A stretch of DNA of 64,000 bases from Tetradesmus obliquus (GCA_030272155.1 CP126200.1:1550001-1614000); one strand, 5' to 3'; positions 24,301 to 35,967 are shown, numbered from the stretch's first letter. The notes: a model not told the origin generated them from the letters alone. Translations and numbers: made by a program.

Positions 24301-24966
24301 AGCAACAGCAGCAGCAATGGTGCAGGCGCGGATGCCAGCAGTGATGCAGCAGTGATCAACATCTGCATCGATGGCGAGGACGTCATCCATCATGTCGCGT
24401 ACCTGGGGCCTGGCGCAGCAGCAGCAGCCAAGCTGGCAGGGTTGGTCGGCCTGCCATTCAGTTACCTGGCAGCTGGCTTGCAGCTGCCAGCCAAGCAGAC
24501 TAGCAGCTCCCAGTCAAGAGCTGCTGCCACTGATTCGGCGGCTGCAGATGCTGCAGCAGCAGCGCTTGGCGACCTGCAGCTGGGCCATGGGCAGCACAGT
24601 TCGCCTCAGCAGCAGCCATGTGTCAGCATGCGGAGTGTAGCAGGGGTGGTGCCAGGCGCAGAGCCAGGCGTGTTCCTGCTGGAGCAGGATGTGCTGCAGC
24701 AGCTGTCACAGCCTTGGGCGCAGCTGCTCTTCCATGATGGGCTGGTGCAACTGCGGCAGCAGCTGCTGCAGCAGCAGAGTCTCTCGCCGTCCACCTCGGC
24801 CGCAGGGAGGGGACAGGGTGCAGCTGGCTGTGTAGGCAGCAGCAGCTGTGAGGTCTTGGTGCAGGACGCTGTCGTTGAGCTGCTGCGCCGCTGCGGGGCG
24901 GAGCTGCCTGGATACAAGAAGGATGCTAAGTTGGCTACGGCCTTTGTGCCACCAGTGGTGCAGTGA
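18369..24966 (+). CDS. CFAP61: Cilia- and flagella-associated protein 61 homologue
   Basis: Exons 18369-18433, 18812-18944, 19167-19367, 19614-19805, 19991-20131, 20317-20571, 20892-21144, 21414-21626, 21898-22094, 22349-22636, 22819-23008, 23146-23312, 23605-23801, 23994-24966; phases close to 1154 residues. CFAP61/FAP61 belongs to the calmodulin- and spoke-associated complex at the base of axonemal radial spokes. Recognisable features: an acetyltransferase-like block VRHAKVEDHDDLLPM (134-148) with SQDEEN and SFDLGPFDG; PGYEARAVDFMLPAF; PLLPGSPYPEVLLL; a dinucleotide-binding-like strand IVIAGAS (551-557) and VVATGLQ (640-646); and the C-terminal dimerisation-like region RRYTLPEVMHEHYSSTDVGASL. 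The first two exons are the least certain: a further exon around 18476-18565 (RLLDNITIIT) would fit the family but runs into a stop before any good donor. A low-complexity Ser/Ala insert lies near 860-1000. No border duplications were seen despite many introns. Confidence 0.9.
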
Positions 24967-26159
24967 ATGAGTTCTTTGAGTGGCGTGTTGGAAGCATGAT
25001 AAGCGGATGTACAATCAAGTTACTGCCGTGCATCACCTGTGCAGTTGCTGCTCAGAAGATGACGTGAGGGCAGGCTGATTGACAGGTGAAGACGATCCTA
25101 GGACCCTAGGAGCAGGCCTAGGAGCAGGCCTGCTGGTGTACTTGCAGCAGGGTGCATGCAGTCGAATTTTGATGACAGAAATGCGGCAGCGTGTCACCTG
25201 CTTACTGCTTTATGCAGCTTGCCAGGTTTGGGGTGGCATGCATGCAGGTGCCACCTGCACAGTGTGCCCATCACGTGCACAGCAGTTGTCAGGGCTGCGA
25301 TCAGCCTGAGCCTCCTGTGTTTGGTGGACATCAGCTCCCTAGAAATAGCCGAGCGTGCAACGCACTTCACAGCTGATGGGGCGTGCGATTTGTTCGTGTT
25401 GCAGTCAGCTGTGCATCAGGTGGTGGCTACAGCGCCCCAAGCTGCCGTATCTTGCATGTGTCCTGAATGCGTCACCAGCCTGGCTGAGCCTGACACTGGT
25501 GCGTCACTGTGAACTTGGCCCCACCTGCACACCAACCCCTGATGCTGCACGCTAAAGCTGTTTAATTTCAAGTTTAACCGTTATTTTCATGTTTGCACGG
25601 TGCCTGCTTGTCTTACAAGGCCGGGACCTTCAAAGCTACGTTGCCGTGCCCTTCAGCCGCTTGATCGGTGCTCTTTGAAAGAACATACATACAAAAACCG
25701 TCTTGGTGGATTCAAGTAAGCAAAACACTTGTGATCGCTGCACGATCAAGTTTGACAGCACAAAAAGTAACAACAAGGAATTCCCGCCTACTGTGCGGCT
25801 GTAGCCCCTGGGTCCGGCCGGGATCAGCAGTGGATTCAATTGCCTGGCGCAGCTGACACGGCAGCTTGCACACGAACCGAAGCGGACATGTCACAACAGT
25901 AGCAGGCTATTTCCGCCCGCAAACGTGTTCTGTGCGCATCGTCACACAAACGGCTCTTTGTATATCGTATTGATTTGGTCATTACATTGTTTGGAGCTTC
26001 GAAAATAGTCCCCATGCACCACCTACAATGAGAGCTGGCCACTTTTGTTGACTGCTGCTCAGCAACCACCGGGCCTGGGGCCCCACTGATCGTGGATCAT
26101 GTCGCTGTAATGGCGGTGATTGCGTGTTTAGGCCGCATTGGAGCTCTCTAGAGGCCAGC
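24967..26159. other. Intergenic between CFAP61 and EPL1
   Basis: No supported gene. A short direct repeat built on CCTAGG/AGCAGG words lies at about 25096-25135. The part from 25560 to 26120 is AT-richer and contains the EPL1 promoter region. Confidence 0.45.
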
Positions 26160-26844
26160 ATGTCCACCAGGGCTGCCATCAGACCCCGCCCCTTAGACAA
26201 CAACAAGCCGCTGCTCATTGTTAAGGATGTTTCAGAGCTTGATCCAGACGCGCAGCCGCTAGGGGCAGATAACGGTGGCCATGGATCACACGTGAGTTTG
26301 AGGGCACTTTTTTGCAGCAGAGCGCACACCTGCGTGGCCGAACAGCAACACCAAGGTGGCAGTACAATTCGCCGCTGCTGCAGTACAGCATGTGTTACAT
26401 AACAGAGCAGTTGTGTTCAGGCGATTGTGCGCAATACGAGCTGTCTCGGGGTTGCAACAGCGTTTGTGGCACATCTATGCCTTCTATGAAGCATGTCAAG
26501 CAACTACACGTCACAGCGGCAGGTCCACAGCACACAGCACAGCGCAGTACCCCGCATCCCTACAGCAGTCCTGCTCCTCAGCTAGCTACTTAACAATCTT
26601 CGCTGCTTTTGTTATTGGCATGCTTGCCATTCCTGCAGGGCCATGGGCATGGTGCAGGCGGCAAGAATGACAAGAAAGCAATCCCTATTCCAGATATCAC
26701 AGAGGTAGAAACACACTACAGGGATTACCTGCCGCTGTTCAGCCCGGCGCTCACCTACTTGCACGGCAAAGGTGCGTGATTGCCGAACCTAAGGGCAGGG
26801 ACGTGCAGCACTGCTGCTGCTTCCAGCGGTGTTCCACTTCCGCA

Positions 26845-26878
<34 letters not shown>

Positions 26879-27486
26879 CCACCAACTACAGTGTCAGCAC
26901 CCAGCGTTGTGATAACAACGCAGGCAGGTTGACTGTCTGCAGGATGCGAGGCGTGCACGGCGCAGCAACTGCACGCCTTGCGCACCAACCGCCTTGCACC
27001 AAACTCCACTGTCACACGTCTCACACCCCTACACAACTTCGTGACATTAACAGCCTACTGCACTGTTTCTTCAAAAATCAAACATCAATTGCACCAGGCT
27101 GTGGCGGCAACAAGGAGCCGGAACCTGTTGAGTATGACCTGGACAACGAGGATGAGGACTGGCTGGCCACCTACAACCTGGGCCGCACACGCCTCAATGA
27201 CGTGCTGTTTGAGCGCATGCTGTGGAAGCTGGAGCTGGAGTGTGCGGCAGCAACAGAGCACGCGCTCACCGCAGCAGGTGCGGCTGCTGACATGTGTCAT
27301 CGGTGTTTTTAGTGTGCTGCATGTGCTGCATGTGCTGCACCCCTCAGTATCCATATGCTGCTGCTCGCAGGGTTTTCCTTCTGCAGCTGCCTTGAACGCG
27401 GCAGCCGAGGGCGGGTGCAGTGCGTTGTGGTACTCTTTTGTGTCCAGGTTGCAGCTTGCACTATATTGCCGCTTGTCACTCTTATG

Positions 27487-27522
<36 letters not shown>

Positions 27523-30500
27523 GCAGGCGCAGGCCCCAACGAGCGCTGCACCGCCAGCGCCGTTGCCGCCATCGACCACCTGCCGCGCAACGAGGCGGTG
27601 CGCATGCTGCTGTTGGAGTGCGGCGGGCGCGAGAAGCTGTGCTGGGACGTGTACAACTACTGGGCGGGCAAGCGCAAGAAGTGGGGCAAGCCGATCCTGA
27701 GGCGGCTGCAGGCGCCCACGCTGGCGAGTGACACCAACCCCTACAACACGTTCAGGTAGGGGGTTAGATTGCAGGGTGCGGGTGTTGGGATTGACTGCAA
27801 AAGTCCTGGGAGATGGTGTAAGGTGGGTGTGGCGGCTGTCGTGCAGCTGGAGCGGCGACAGGTTTGCCAGCACATCTGTAGCGTGACTGTGTGTCTGTGC
27901 ACTTGGGGCCACGGGTGGTGTACAACTACTGAGCGGGCAAGCGCAAGAAGCGGGGGGAGGCCGATTCTGAGGCGGCTGCAGGCGCCCACGCTGGCCAGTG
28001 ACACCAACCCCTACAACACGTTCAGGTGCGGATGCCACCCACTGCAGGCCAACTGCCTGCAGACGCTCCGCCGCTGCGATAGCTGCTAGAAACGCTGTGC
28101 CACGCATGTCCACGACTTCAGCAAACGATGGTGTTCCTTATAACGTCATTCAATCACCTGCGTGCTGCAGGACGCGCGAGAAGACCAATCGCCCGTGGAT
28201 GCGCCGCCTCCGCGACGACAGCAACGAGCTATGAGACACGCTGTGTTACGCATGTCTTCAAGTCTAGCAAGTCTAGCAAGTTATCATTCTTGACACAACA
28301 ATATTCAATTCCTGGCATGCTGCAGGACGCGCGAGAAGACCAACCGCCCGCAGACGCGCCGCAGGCGTGACAACAGCGATGAGCTGCTGGACAAGCTGCG
28401 CCACACATGTCCACAAAGACAGCAAATAATGATACTCCTCATAACAGTATCTTATCATCTGCATTATGCAGGACGCGCGAGAAAACCAACCGCCCGCAGA
28501 CGCGCCGCAGGCGTGACAACAGCGATGAGTTGCTGGACAAGCTGCGCCAGCTGCGCGACAACCTGGTTGGGGCAAAGGCGGTGCTGGAGGAGGTGGTGCG
28601 GCGAGAGCGGCGCAAGCGCGACCTGTCCGTGAGTCAAACCCGGTCAAACTTGGTCAAACGTGGTCAAACCTTGTCAATGCTGTCCAATCGGTTTAAGCAA
28701 CGTGATGCGTAAGTGTGTTGATGGTGTGCTTGGTGTGCATGTCGTCGCGGCAGGACGTGTACTGTGATATTCATGCCTCACCCCTTGCAGAAAACCATTC
28801 GTGTCAGCTGCGCCCTTCACACCCCTTGCCCTTCCTTTGCTTTGCTGCAGTGCACGGAGGTGGAGCTGCTGCGCATCCGCTACCGCACCCACCACGAGGT
28901 TGGGGCTGCGCACGAGGCCATCAGCAGCGAGGCGCTCAACGCGCTGCGGGAGCGCATGCGGCTGAATGGGCAGGCAGACCAGATGTGAGTGTGGCCTACT
29001 GGCATCTTGATATGTAGGGGTGTTTGGGGTCTAGCATCAGGTTTTCTGGTGCCTGGCTGGGATGTGCGCGCACCGCTAAGTTGAACGTGCAGGTGGGCCA
29101 ACTGCTGATTGCCTATCTTTCGCTAGCTGCATGTTGTTACTGGGGCCTGTTAGTGACATGAGACCATCAGCAGTGAGGCGCTCAACGCGCTGCGGGAGCG
29201 CATGCGGCTCAACGGGCAGGCAGATCAGATGTGAGCGGAAGCTGGCGGATTGATGCGCGTAGGGCCCGACACATGCACACCAGCAGGCAGCCAGTCGGCA
29301 CAAGCCGGCAGCGGCAGGGTCTCCTGGTGCCGACGTGTCTAACACACATGCATGAGCCTGCACATTCTCACCAACATCCATGCAGGCTTGTGTACTGATG
29401 CGAGTGCTACTGCTGCCCAACTGCCTGTCATGAACTGCTTGCCTCCCCCGTCACTGCTGCCTCTGCTGCTGCAGCCGTGGCGGCATGCGTGTGCTGGCCA
29501 ACAAGGCCACGCTGCCGGCGGGCGTCCCTCTATCCAAAAAGATCCGCAGCGACACAGTCATGAAGTGTCTGCGGCCTATGGTGGCAACCATGATCGCCCC
29601 TCCACCCCCAGTGGAGCCTGAGGCACTGTGGAGCCTCCCTGCAAACCTGCTGCAGATCCCGTTAGAATCTAAAGGGGCAGCACGCAACCGCATGGATGAC
29701 ATCCGCAGGGGCAGGCCCAGCGGCTTCGCCCAACCAGGAGCAGCAGGGACAGCTGCAGACGAGAAGGCAGCAGCAGCAGCAGGATCGGGAGGAGGCGCAG
29801 AGAAGCAGAAGCAGGGGGAGAAGCAGCCGCCGGCAGCAGCAGCAGCAGCAGCAGGCGGCGGGCTGCCTCCTGCGGGGCCCGCAGCGCTGGGCGGCCGCAT
29901 GAATGCGGTTGTGGCTTCGCTGAATGAGCGCTCGCACCTGTTTAAGCTGCCGGATGGGCTGTGCAGCGACCTGGGCGCGTGGCGCTGCTTTGTGGGGCGC
30001 GGCGGCCGGGCGCGGCTGGAGCGCATTGATCACGTGACGCACGAGACTGTTACGAACATGAAGATGGAGCAGCAGAAGATCCAGAACCACTACCAGGTGA
30101 GGCGCGGAAGAACATCTGATGTCTTGGGGCTGTGCAGCTGTGAATGTGTAGCTTGATGCGGCGTTGTGGGTGCTTGTTCTTGCTGTGTGTTGGTGTGGCT
30201 GTCCTTTGTCTTTGTGTATCTGATGCAGCTTAAGCTTGCGTGATTGACAGTGACACCCCGGTTGCCCTAGCGCGTTGCAATTGTCTGACCGCCGGGACCT
30301 GTTCCTTCGTGAAGGCCGTTTAAAAAGCAGATTATGCACAGCCTGCTGTTGACGTGACACGCTGCACACCAGATGCATGCAAATGGCTTCATCATTGTGT
30401 TGTTACATGTGGTGCAACATATTCCTGCTGCAGTCCACGCCATGGCCGCCGATCATGCGATCGGTTCCCGCCACAACCTACAGCACTCCTTCTGCGCATA

Positions 30501-31824
30501 CTGTACTGTCATGTCTGATCATGTCTGATCATGTCTTGTGATGACAACATCATGCCTGCTGCAGAACACGCCATGGCCGCCAATGCCGACAGTGCTGCTG
30601 CTTCCTCGAGGCCGTTCACAAAGGAGGAGTTGCGTGTTGTGTTGTTGACATCACCCGCTGTACATCAATTGAACACTAAAATTTACCGCTTTGTGGTATC
30701 TGTGTCTACTCCTGCTGCAGAATACGCCATGGCCGCCAATGCCGACAGCGCCGCTGCTGCGCGAGATTGTGGAAAAGTCCCGCCCGCCGCCGCCCACCAG
30801 GCAAAGCATGCACCGCAGCGGCAGCATGGGGCTGGCCTCTCAGGGATCCGCAGGCGGCAGCGCAATGCACCCGCAGGCAGCAGCAGCAGCGGCAGCAGCA
30901 GCAGCGCAGCGCCGCGCCTCCAGCGCCAACCTCGGACTCATGCAGCAGCAGCAGCAGGCTGCGGCAGGCGGCGCTGCGGGAGGAGCAGCAGCAGCGCCGG
31001 CGGGGAATGGGATGGCGAATGCAGCGTCGCTGCAGCCGATGGGGTCTGCGCAGGCGGTGGCGGCTGGTCAGCCGCCGCAGCAGATGCAGGCGCAGCAGGC
31101 GCATACAATGCAGCAGCCGCACCAGCAGCAGCAGGTGCAGCCTATGGCAGTGGACCCCCAGCAGCAGCAGCAGCAGCAGCAGATGGCTGGGCAGGGCGGC
31201 GCAGCAGCAGCTGGCATGGCTGCTGGGCAGCAGCAGATGCAGCCCATGCAGATACAGCAGCAGCAGCAGCAGCCTGGGATGCCTGTGCAGCAGCAGCAGC
31301 AGATGCAGGACCCTGCTGCCATGGCTGCAGCACAGCAGCAACAGCAGCAGCAGCAAGCAGCGTACATGGCTGCCATGCAGCAGCAGCAGATGCAGCAGCA
31401 GCAGGCACCCATGGCGGGTGTGCAGTACCAGGGAATGCAGGGCGGTATGCCTGCTGGGCAGCAGCAGATGCAGATGCAGCAGCAGCAGCAGCAGCAGCCC
31501 GGTATGACAATGAACCAGTATGGAGCACCCACCATGCAGGGCCAACCAGACATGACCGTGGCGGCTCAGCAGCAGCAGCAGCAGCAGCAGATGCCTGGCA
31601 TGCAGGTGCAAGACCCAGCAGCCGCAGCAGCGATGGGTATGCAGATGCATGCATACCCTGGGGGTGCAGATATGAGCAGCATGGGCATGCAGCGCTCAGC
31701 AGCTGTCAAGAGCACCTCGCCACAGCAGCAGCAGCAGCAGGGTGGAGCAGGCGGGTTGCCTGGCAGTGCCCGCAAGGGGCCAGGGCGGCCACCAAAGCAA
31801 GGCAAGGCCAATGGCATGGACTGA
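26160..31824 (+). CDS. EPL1: Enhancer of polycomb-like protein (EPL1, NuA4-type HAT subunit)
   Basis: Exons 26160-26291, 26639-26771, 27098-27277, 27527-27755, 28472-28628, 28851-28984, 29475-30096, 30721-31824; phases close to 896 residues. EPL1 proteins are nuclear scaffolds that hold the catalytic module of NuA4/Tip60 histone acetyltransferases. The EPL-A signature is clear: RPRPLDNNKPL near the start, then PVEYDLDNEDEDWL and RLNDVLFERMLWKLE. It is followed by the conserved GKPILRRLQAP...SDTNPYNTFR..REKTNRPQTRR stretch and the helical KLRQLRDNLVGAKAVLE segment. The C-terminal third is a Gln/Ala/Met-rich low-complexity tail encoded by CAG/CAGATG repeats, typical of transcription co-factors. 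Exons 4, 5, 6 and 8 have border copies; the downstream copy of exon 4 carries a nonsense change. The start was chosen because it precedes the conserved N-terminal motif. Confidence 0.93.
27919..28025 (+). repeat. Donor-side copy of EPL1 exon 4, inactivated
   Basis: It repeats the last 106 bp of exon 4 (27650-27755) with donor. A conserved Trp codon TGG has become TGA and one base has been inserted about 25 bp later, so inclusion of this copy would truncate the protein. Confidence 0.92.
28171..28404 (+). repeat. Acceptor-side copies of EPL1 exon 5
   Basis: Copies of the exon start begin at 28171 and 28326, each after a GCAG acceptor, ahead of the complete exon at 28472 (spacings 155 and 146 bp). 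The first copy ends in an in-frame TGA after about 20 codons. The second matches for 26 codons and then switches to intron-like sequence. The intron flank (around CGCATGTC) is repeated as well. Confidence 0.92.
28629..28688 (+). repeat. 10-bp tandem repeat overlapping the EPL1 exon 5 donor
   Basis: Starting at the donor itself (GTGAGTCAAA), a motif close to TGGTCAAAC recurs with an exact 10-bp period about five times to 28670, then decays. The splice donor is the first repeat unit. Confidence 0.85.
29160..29234 (+). repeat. Donor-side copy of EPL1 exon 6
   Basis: The last ~68 bp of exon 6 plus the GTGAG donor (28917-28989) is repeated about 245 bp downstream with only a few third-position changes. 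Confidence 0.9.
30434..30597 (+). repeat. Acceptor-side copies of EPL1 exon 8
   Basis: The CTGCTGCAG acceptor and the first ~20-35 bp of exon 8 (encoding TPWPPMPTA) occur at 30434 and 30565 ahead of the complete exon at 30721. The first copy diverges after seven codons, the second after eleven. Confidence 0.85.
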
Positions 31825-32919
31825 AGCGTTATAACGTCATAACATCTTTCGGTTTATGCGGAGTGTGCTGCCGCTGAGGCTTTAGAGGCGGCTTAGGGGT
31901 TTTGGGTTGGTTTGCGGGCGTGTGATGGATGGATCGACCCGAATGGGAGGCCTAGGGTTTGGGGTTGTTGTGGGAGGTCCTTGTTGCGCTGGCTAGGGTT
32001 TTGGCGCAGTGAGTGCTCAGCAGCAGTTGCTAAGGGTGCGAGCAGCCCAGCAGCCGGCAACTGGTAGCGGAGGGTTCAGGGTTTGTGCAGATTTGGAGGC
32101 CTAGCTGCAGGGGTCCAACCCGAACCCTGCAGGTCTGTGCAGGGGCTGCTTTGCAGCATAACACAACCATGAATGCTGTGTGTAGCGTGTACAGGGACGA
32201 ATCTTGTGCTGTCATTGAACTGCACCTGCTGCTGTGTTGCCTGAGTCGCTGCAGCTGGCTGGATGTGTTGATGTACGTGTCTCTGTTCCTGGGGGGCGTG
32301 TGCACTGGCAATGCACAAGCACGTGATGTAGTCTGGACCTGCTATGCATGAGCCACAGTGTGGCATTGTGGAAATGGATGCCCCTTGACGCAACAGCATG
32401 GCTGCTTGCCTGCTCAAGCGGCAGCTGCCGCACACCAGCAGTGCACTGCTGAGCAGCTGCAGGTGTATTGTCATGGGGATTGTGGCACTTGGGCCGCAAG
32501 TTGTGTGGTACAGCCTGCTTGTGGGCTGCTGGTGTCCTGGCAGATTGAAGGCCGTGCAGGTACATTGCTGCTGAGCCTGTGCAGTTGTACGTTGCAATGC
32601 TGGCCGGTTGGTAACCACAGGGAGCGTACAGCAGCATTTGACATCAGCCCAAAACCCTCGCCTGTCACATGACAATCGACCTTCCCTTGCAATTGGTTGC
32701 TGCTGCGAGCCCTGATACCACAGGGCAGGATGGCAGCAGCAACATCGTGTTAAAGTCGTATGTACGCTGCCGACGTAAACAGTCGCAAACGCCACGTGAC
32801 CAGCGACTGCCTGTTGGCTCAAAGTTGAAGTGGAGTGATTGCTCTCGTCAATACCAAAACTCCAGTACTTGCACCTAGCTCTGTTCTTAATCATAAACTT
32901 GAAAGCCAAGTAAAAAGAT
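31825..32919. other. Intergenic between EPL1 and the parvulin gene
   Basis: The EPL1 3' UTR side (31860-32010) is G/T-rich with several GGGTTT words. No exon-like frame was recognised from 32000 to 32900; the final ~200 bp should contain the parvulin promoter. Confidence 0.45.
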
Positions 32920-34659
32920 ATGGTCAAACCGAAAGGCAAGGGAGGGGGAGGCAAGGAGGAAAGCAGCAGCAGTGGTGGCAGGTGATGTGCAGTACAGTAG
33001 GGCAGTCCTCTGCTTCAGCTGGGCAGCAGCAGGAATTCACGGTTGTTTGCTTTCCTGCATGCAGTGGAGCTCTAGGGACTTGCAGTCAGGTGAAAGTGAG
33101 ACATATACTATGTGAGAAGCAAAGCAAGGTGGGTCTTGCTGCTGCACTGCACATCTGCCGTAGTCACAAACCACCTTTCTGCTGTGCTGTGGAGCATTGA
33201 AACTACCGCATGGTTGCAGCAGGTTGCAAACTCCAGCTCATGCCGAACCATTTGTTAACTGCGCTGCAGCCTGTTAATGGAGCCGTATCAGTGGCTGAGA
33301 CCAACATCGCACATACTTGGCATGGATGCCAGCACTGCTGGCCAGGCTGGCAAGCAAAGCTGCAGCAGAGCACATATCATGGCGCACATGCCCATATCTT
33401 GCAGCAACAACACTCATGCCGCACATCAAAACAAACGCCTCCAAATCACAGCCCTGGATGTGCATGTGTGCTGCCGCGGCAGGTTTTGGAAGCACTAGCC
33501 AAGATCCAAGCAGGAGAGAAGTTTGACGCGGTGAGCAGGGTCCTATAGCTGCTGCACAAAGAAAGCTAATCCTTGCGCAGTGAGGGGCAGCAGCAGCAGC
33601 GTTGCTGCAACAGCATCACAGCAATGTGACAGTGCAGCAGCTGCACAAGATTTTGCTTTCTTTGTGCCCCCTGAAACACCAGCAACTCTCCTTTGCTATG
33701 CACGCACATGGCGACGGCACATTCAGAAGATGCCGCGCGCAAGGTTGTGGCCTATCAGACATACCGCGGTCAAAACCTGTACCCCTGATCGTGCTACACA
33801 CGCAGGTGGCGACCGCGGTTTTTGAGGATGTTGCGCGCAAGGGCGGCGGCCTGGCTGCTGACACTGCTGCCTTCTTCTGTTGCGTGCGCAGGTTGCAACA
33901 ACTTATTCCGAGGATGCTGCGCGCAAGGGCGGTGACCTGGCTGCTGACATTGCTGTGCTCACTTGCTGTGCATGCAGGTTGCAACACCATATTTCGAGGA
34001 TGCTGCGCGCAAGGGCGGTGACCTGGCTGCTGACATTGCTGTGCTCCTTTGCTGCGCATGCAGGTGGCGACAGCATTTTCTGAGGACGCTGCGCGCAAGG
34101 GCGGCGACCTGGGCTGGAAGCGGCGCAATGAGCTGGTGGGGCCTTTTGCTGATGCAGCCTTCAAGCTGCAGGTTGGTGGGCTGGTTGATGCGCACACACA
34201 AGGCATGGAACAGGACAGATACATCAAGTGGATGCATAGTTATGCGTCTTAAAGCAGTGCGCATTGATGTTGTGTTGCCTTGGCGTCCAGCCTCGTCAGC
34301 CAAGAAAAGATTGGCCATGGCCATGTGCAAGGTCTCGGCATGCAGCAAACACCTGTTGAAGCTTCCAGCAGCTGCACGTGCTTGAATAGCCCAATGGTAA
34401 GCTTTAGGTCTGGATATCACCGCCTCAAATGGCCTATAAGTAAACTTAATCATAAGTTTTGCACGCTTTGCAGCAGCTGCGCCGTGTACTGTCGCAGGGA
34501 GCGCATGGCGTGCATGTTGCAAAAGGAAGGTGCCCGCAAGTCACTGGCTGACAGCTGCATCCAACCACTTGCTGCCTGTTGTAGGTTGGGCAGATGAGTG
34601 ATGTCATCAAAACTCAATTTGGCTACCATCTTATTCTGTGTGAAGGCCGCAAGGCATGA
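32920..34659 (+). CDS. PIN4: PIN4/Par14-type parvulin peptidyl-prolyl isomerase
   Basis: Exons 32920-32981, 33086-33128, 33483-33530, 34064-34171, 34346-34396, 34594-34659; phases close to 125 residues, near the family's usual ~130. Parvulins catalyse cis-trans isomerisation of peptidyl-prolyl bonds; Par14-type members lack a WW domain and act in nucleus, cytosol or mitochondria. Order: a basic Gly/Lys/Ser-rich leader ([12 protein letters not shown]), [52 protein letters not shown], and the C-terminal [17 protein letters not shown]. The short fifth exon (17 codons) is proposed from phase and position; its sequence ([11 protein letters not shown]) is unlike the usual Pro-rich TDPP loop, so this part is uncertain. 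Exon 4 is preceded by a regular array of truncated copies. A TGTAA at 35147-35151 may be the polyadenylation signal. Confidence 0.93.
33718..34063 (+). repeat. 86-bp tandem array of acceptor-side copies of parvulin exon 4
   Basis: Copies of the exon 4 start begin at 33806, 33892 and 33978, followed by the complete exon at 34064: the period is exactly 86 bp three times. A more diverged fifth copy begins near 33718. Each unit holds a GCAG acceptor, about 50 bp encoding a version of [11 protein letters not shown], and a short filler. Only the last unit continues into the rest of the exon. Confidence 0.95.
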
Positions 34660-35633
34660 TTCAAATTGGTGGCAAATGGGCAAGGCGGCGCACAGGGCTT
34701 TGCAGAGTTTGGTTCCTACAGCAGCAGCAGCAGCAGCAGCAGCTGCCAGCTCTGCGCCCCTGCACCAGTCAAGGTCGTCTGCAGCTTGAAGATGCACTAG
34801 AGGCTAGCAGGTCTGGGCCACTTATCATCTTTCATGGTGCCACGCTGCATGCGTGCACAGCGCACGTGTGCTGACAGCAGACGTGTACATCGTTTGGGTG
34901 TTTTGGATGTCTGCCCTTGCAACCCTGCACTCTCTTGCACGTGCCCTGCAAAGACGAGCTGTATTACATGCACTGGCGATAGCAGTGGCTGTCTCCTATC
35001 ATTTTGAGTCCTCTGTGCGACCTCCGTTGTCAAGCTCGCTTTGGCTTTGGCTTATGTGCATGCCGTGCATCAAGGCAGCATGCTGCACACCAACTAGCTG
35101 CGTGCAGGCACGATACTGAGTATGCTGTTTGCTGGACGAGCTCTTCTGTAATATATCCGATGTTTTGCTTGACGCTGTGCGTTTGGCTCGCCTGTAGATG
35201 CCAGCTCCAGCAGAGCAAGCACTGAGAGGTGTACTGCAGGGATGCCCCTCGCACCATTCGGCGTAGCAGCATAAGCACTGACATCAATGAACTTTGAAAA
35301 CTAAATTTTATTCAAGCAGGCACTAAACTTTATTTAAGCAGTTGTAGTTCCATTATTAGCATGTATGACTATGCGCCCGTGGGATGCGCTGGTGTTTGCG
35401 CGCCTAGCTGTCGCGGTTCTGTGTGCAACACGTCTGTGGCGTCGGTGTCTGAGCTAAATTCCGATTAAAAAATGCAATTGAGTGTTTTATTGCAGGATCG
35501 TGACGGTGGCACACACTTTCAGTTGTTTGTGTGACTGACTGAAAACTGCCTGTACAACTCCATCTCCGAAGCCTCTCAGCCATTTGCACGTACTGTAAAC
35601 AACAAATACCAACATTTAGGTTTTCAAACAGTC
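34660..35633. other. Intergenic between parvulin and phospholipase genes
   Basis: No gene supported. It contains the parvulin 3' side (TGTAA at 35147-35151) and an AT-rich stretch at 35285-35350 upstream of the phospholipase. Confidence 0.45.
35300..35341 (+). repeat. Two AT-rich 20-bp direct repeats upstream of the phospholipase gene
   Basis: Two copies (35300-35319 and 35322-35341) share the frame ACTAAA-TTTAT-AAGCAG with about two mismatches. They are about 300 bp upstream of the phospholipase ATG and could be a promoter element or chance. Confidence 0.5.
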
Positions 35634-35967
35634 ATGATGGGCGGACGGGGCTGCTCTCGGCAGCTGTGCAGCTGCGCGCCATGGGTGACGCTGCTGCTGC
35701 TCGCCTCTGTGCTATGGCAGACACAAGGCGTAAAAATTCGAGTATGGACAAACGTAACGGTTGAGGACTTCGTATATCCCGAGCTCGACCCTGGGTCCGA
35801 CTTTGGCATAGACATGCTGCTTGACAAGCCATCAATAGGCATAGCAATGAGTGGAGGGGGCTGGAGGGCAGCATCGCTGGCGTATGGATGGCTCAGGGCC
35901 TTACACTTGGTGAGATGCATGCTTCATGCAAGCTGGCACATGCATTCTGCTGTCATGATGACGTGCT

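Noticed and set aside
30531..31877. Very long open frame (448 codons) overlapping the EPL1 C-terminal exon, and Cys/Leu-rich frames on the opposite strand
   Set aside because: CAG/CTG repeats are open in all frames. The frame at 30721-31824 continues EPL1 in phase, so the others are shadows.
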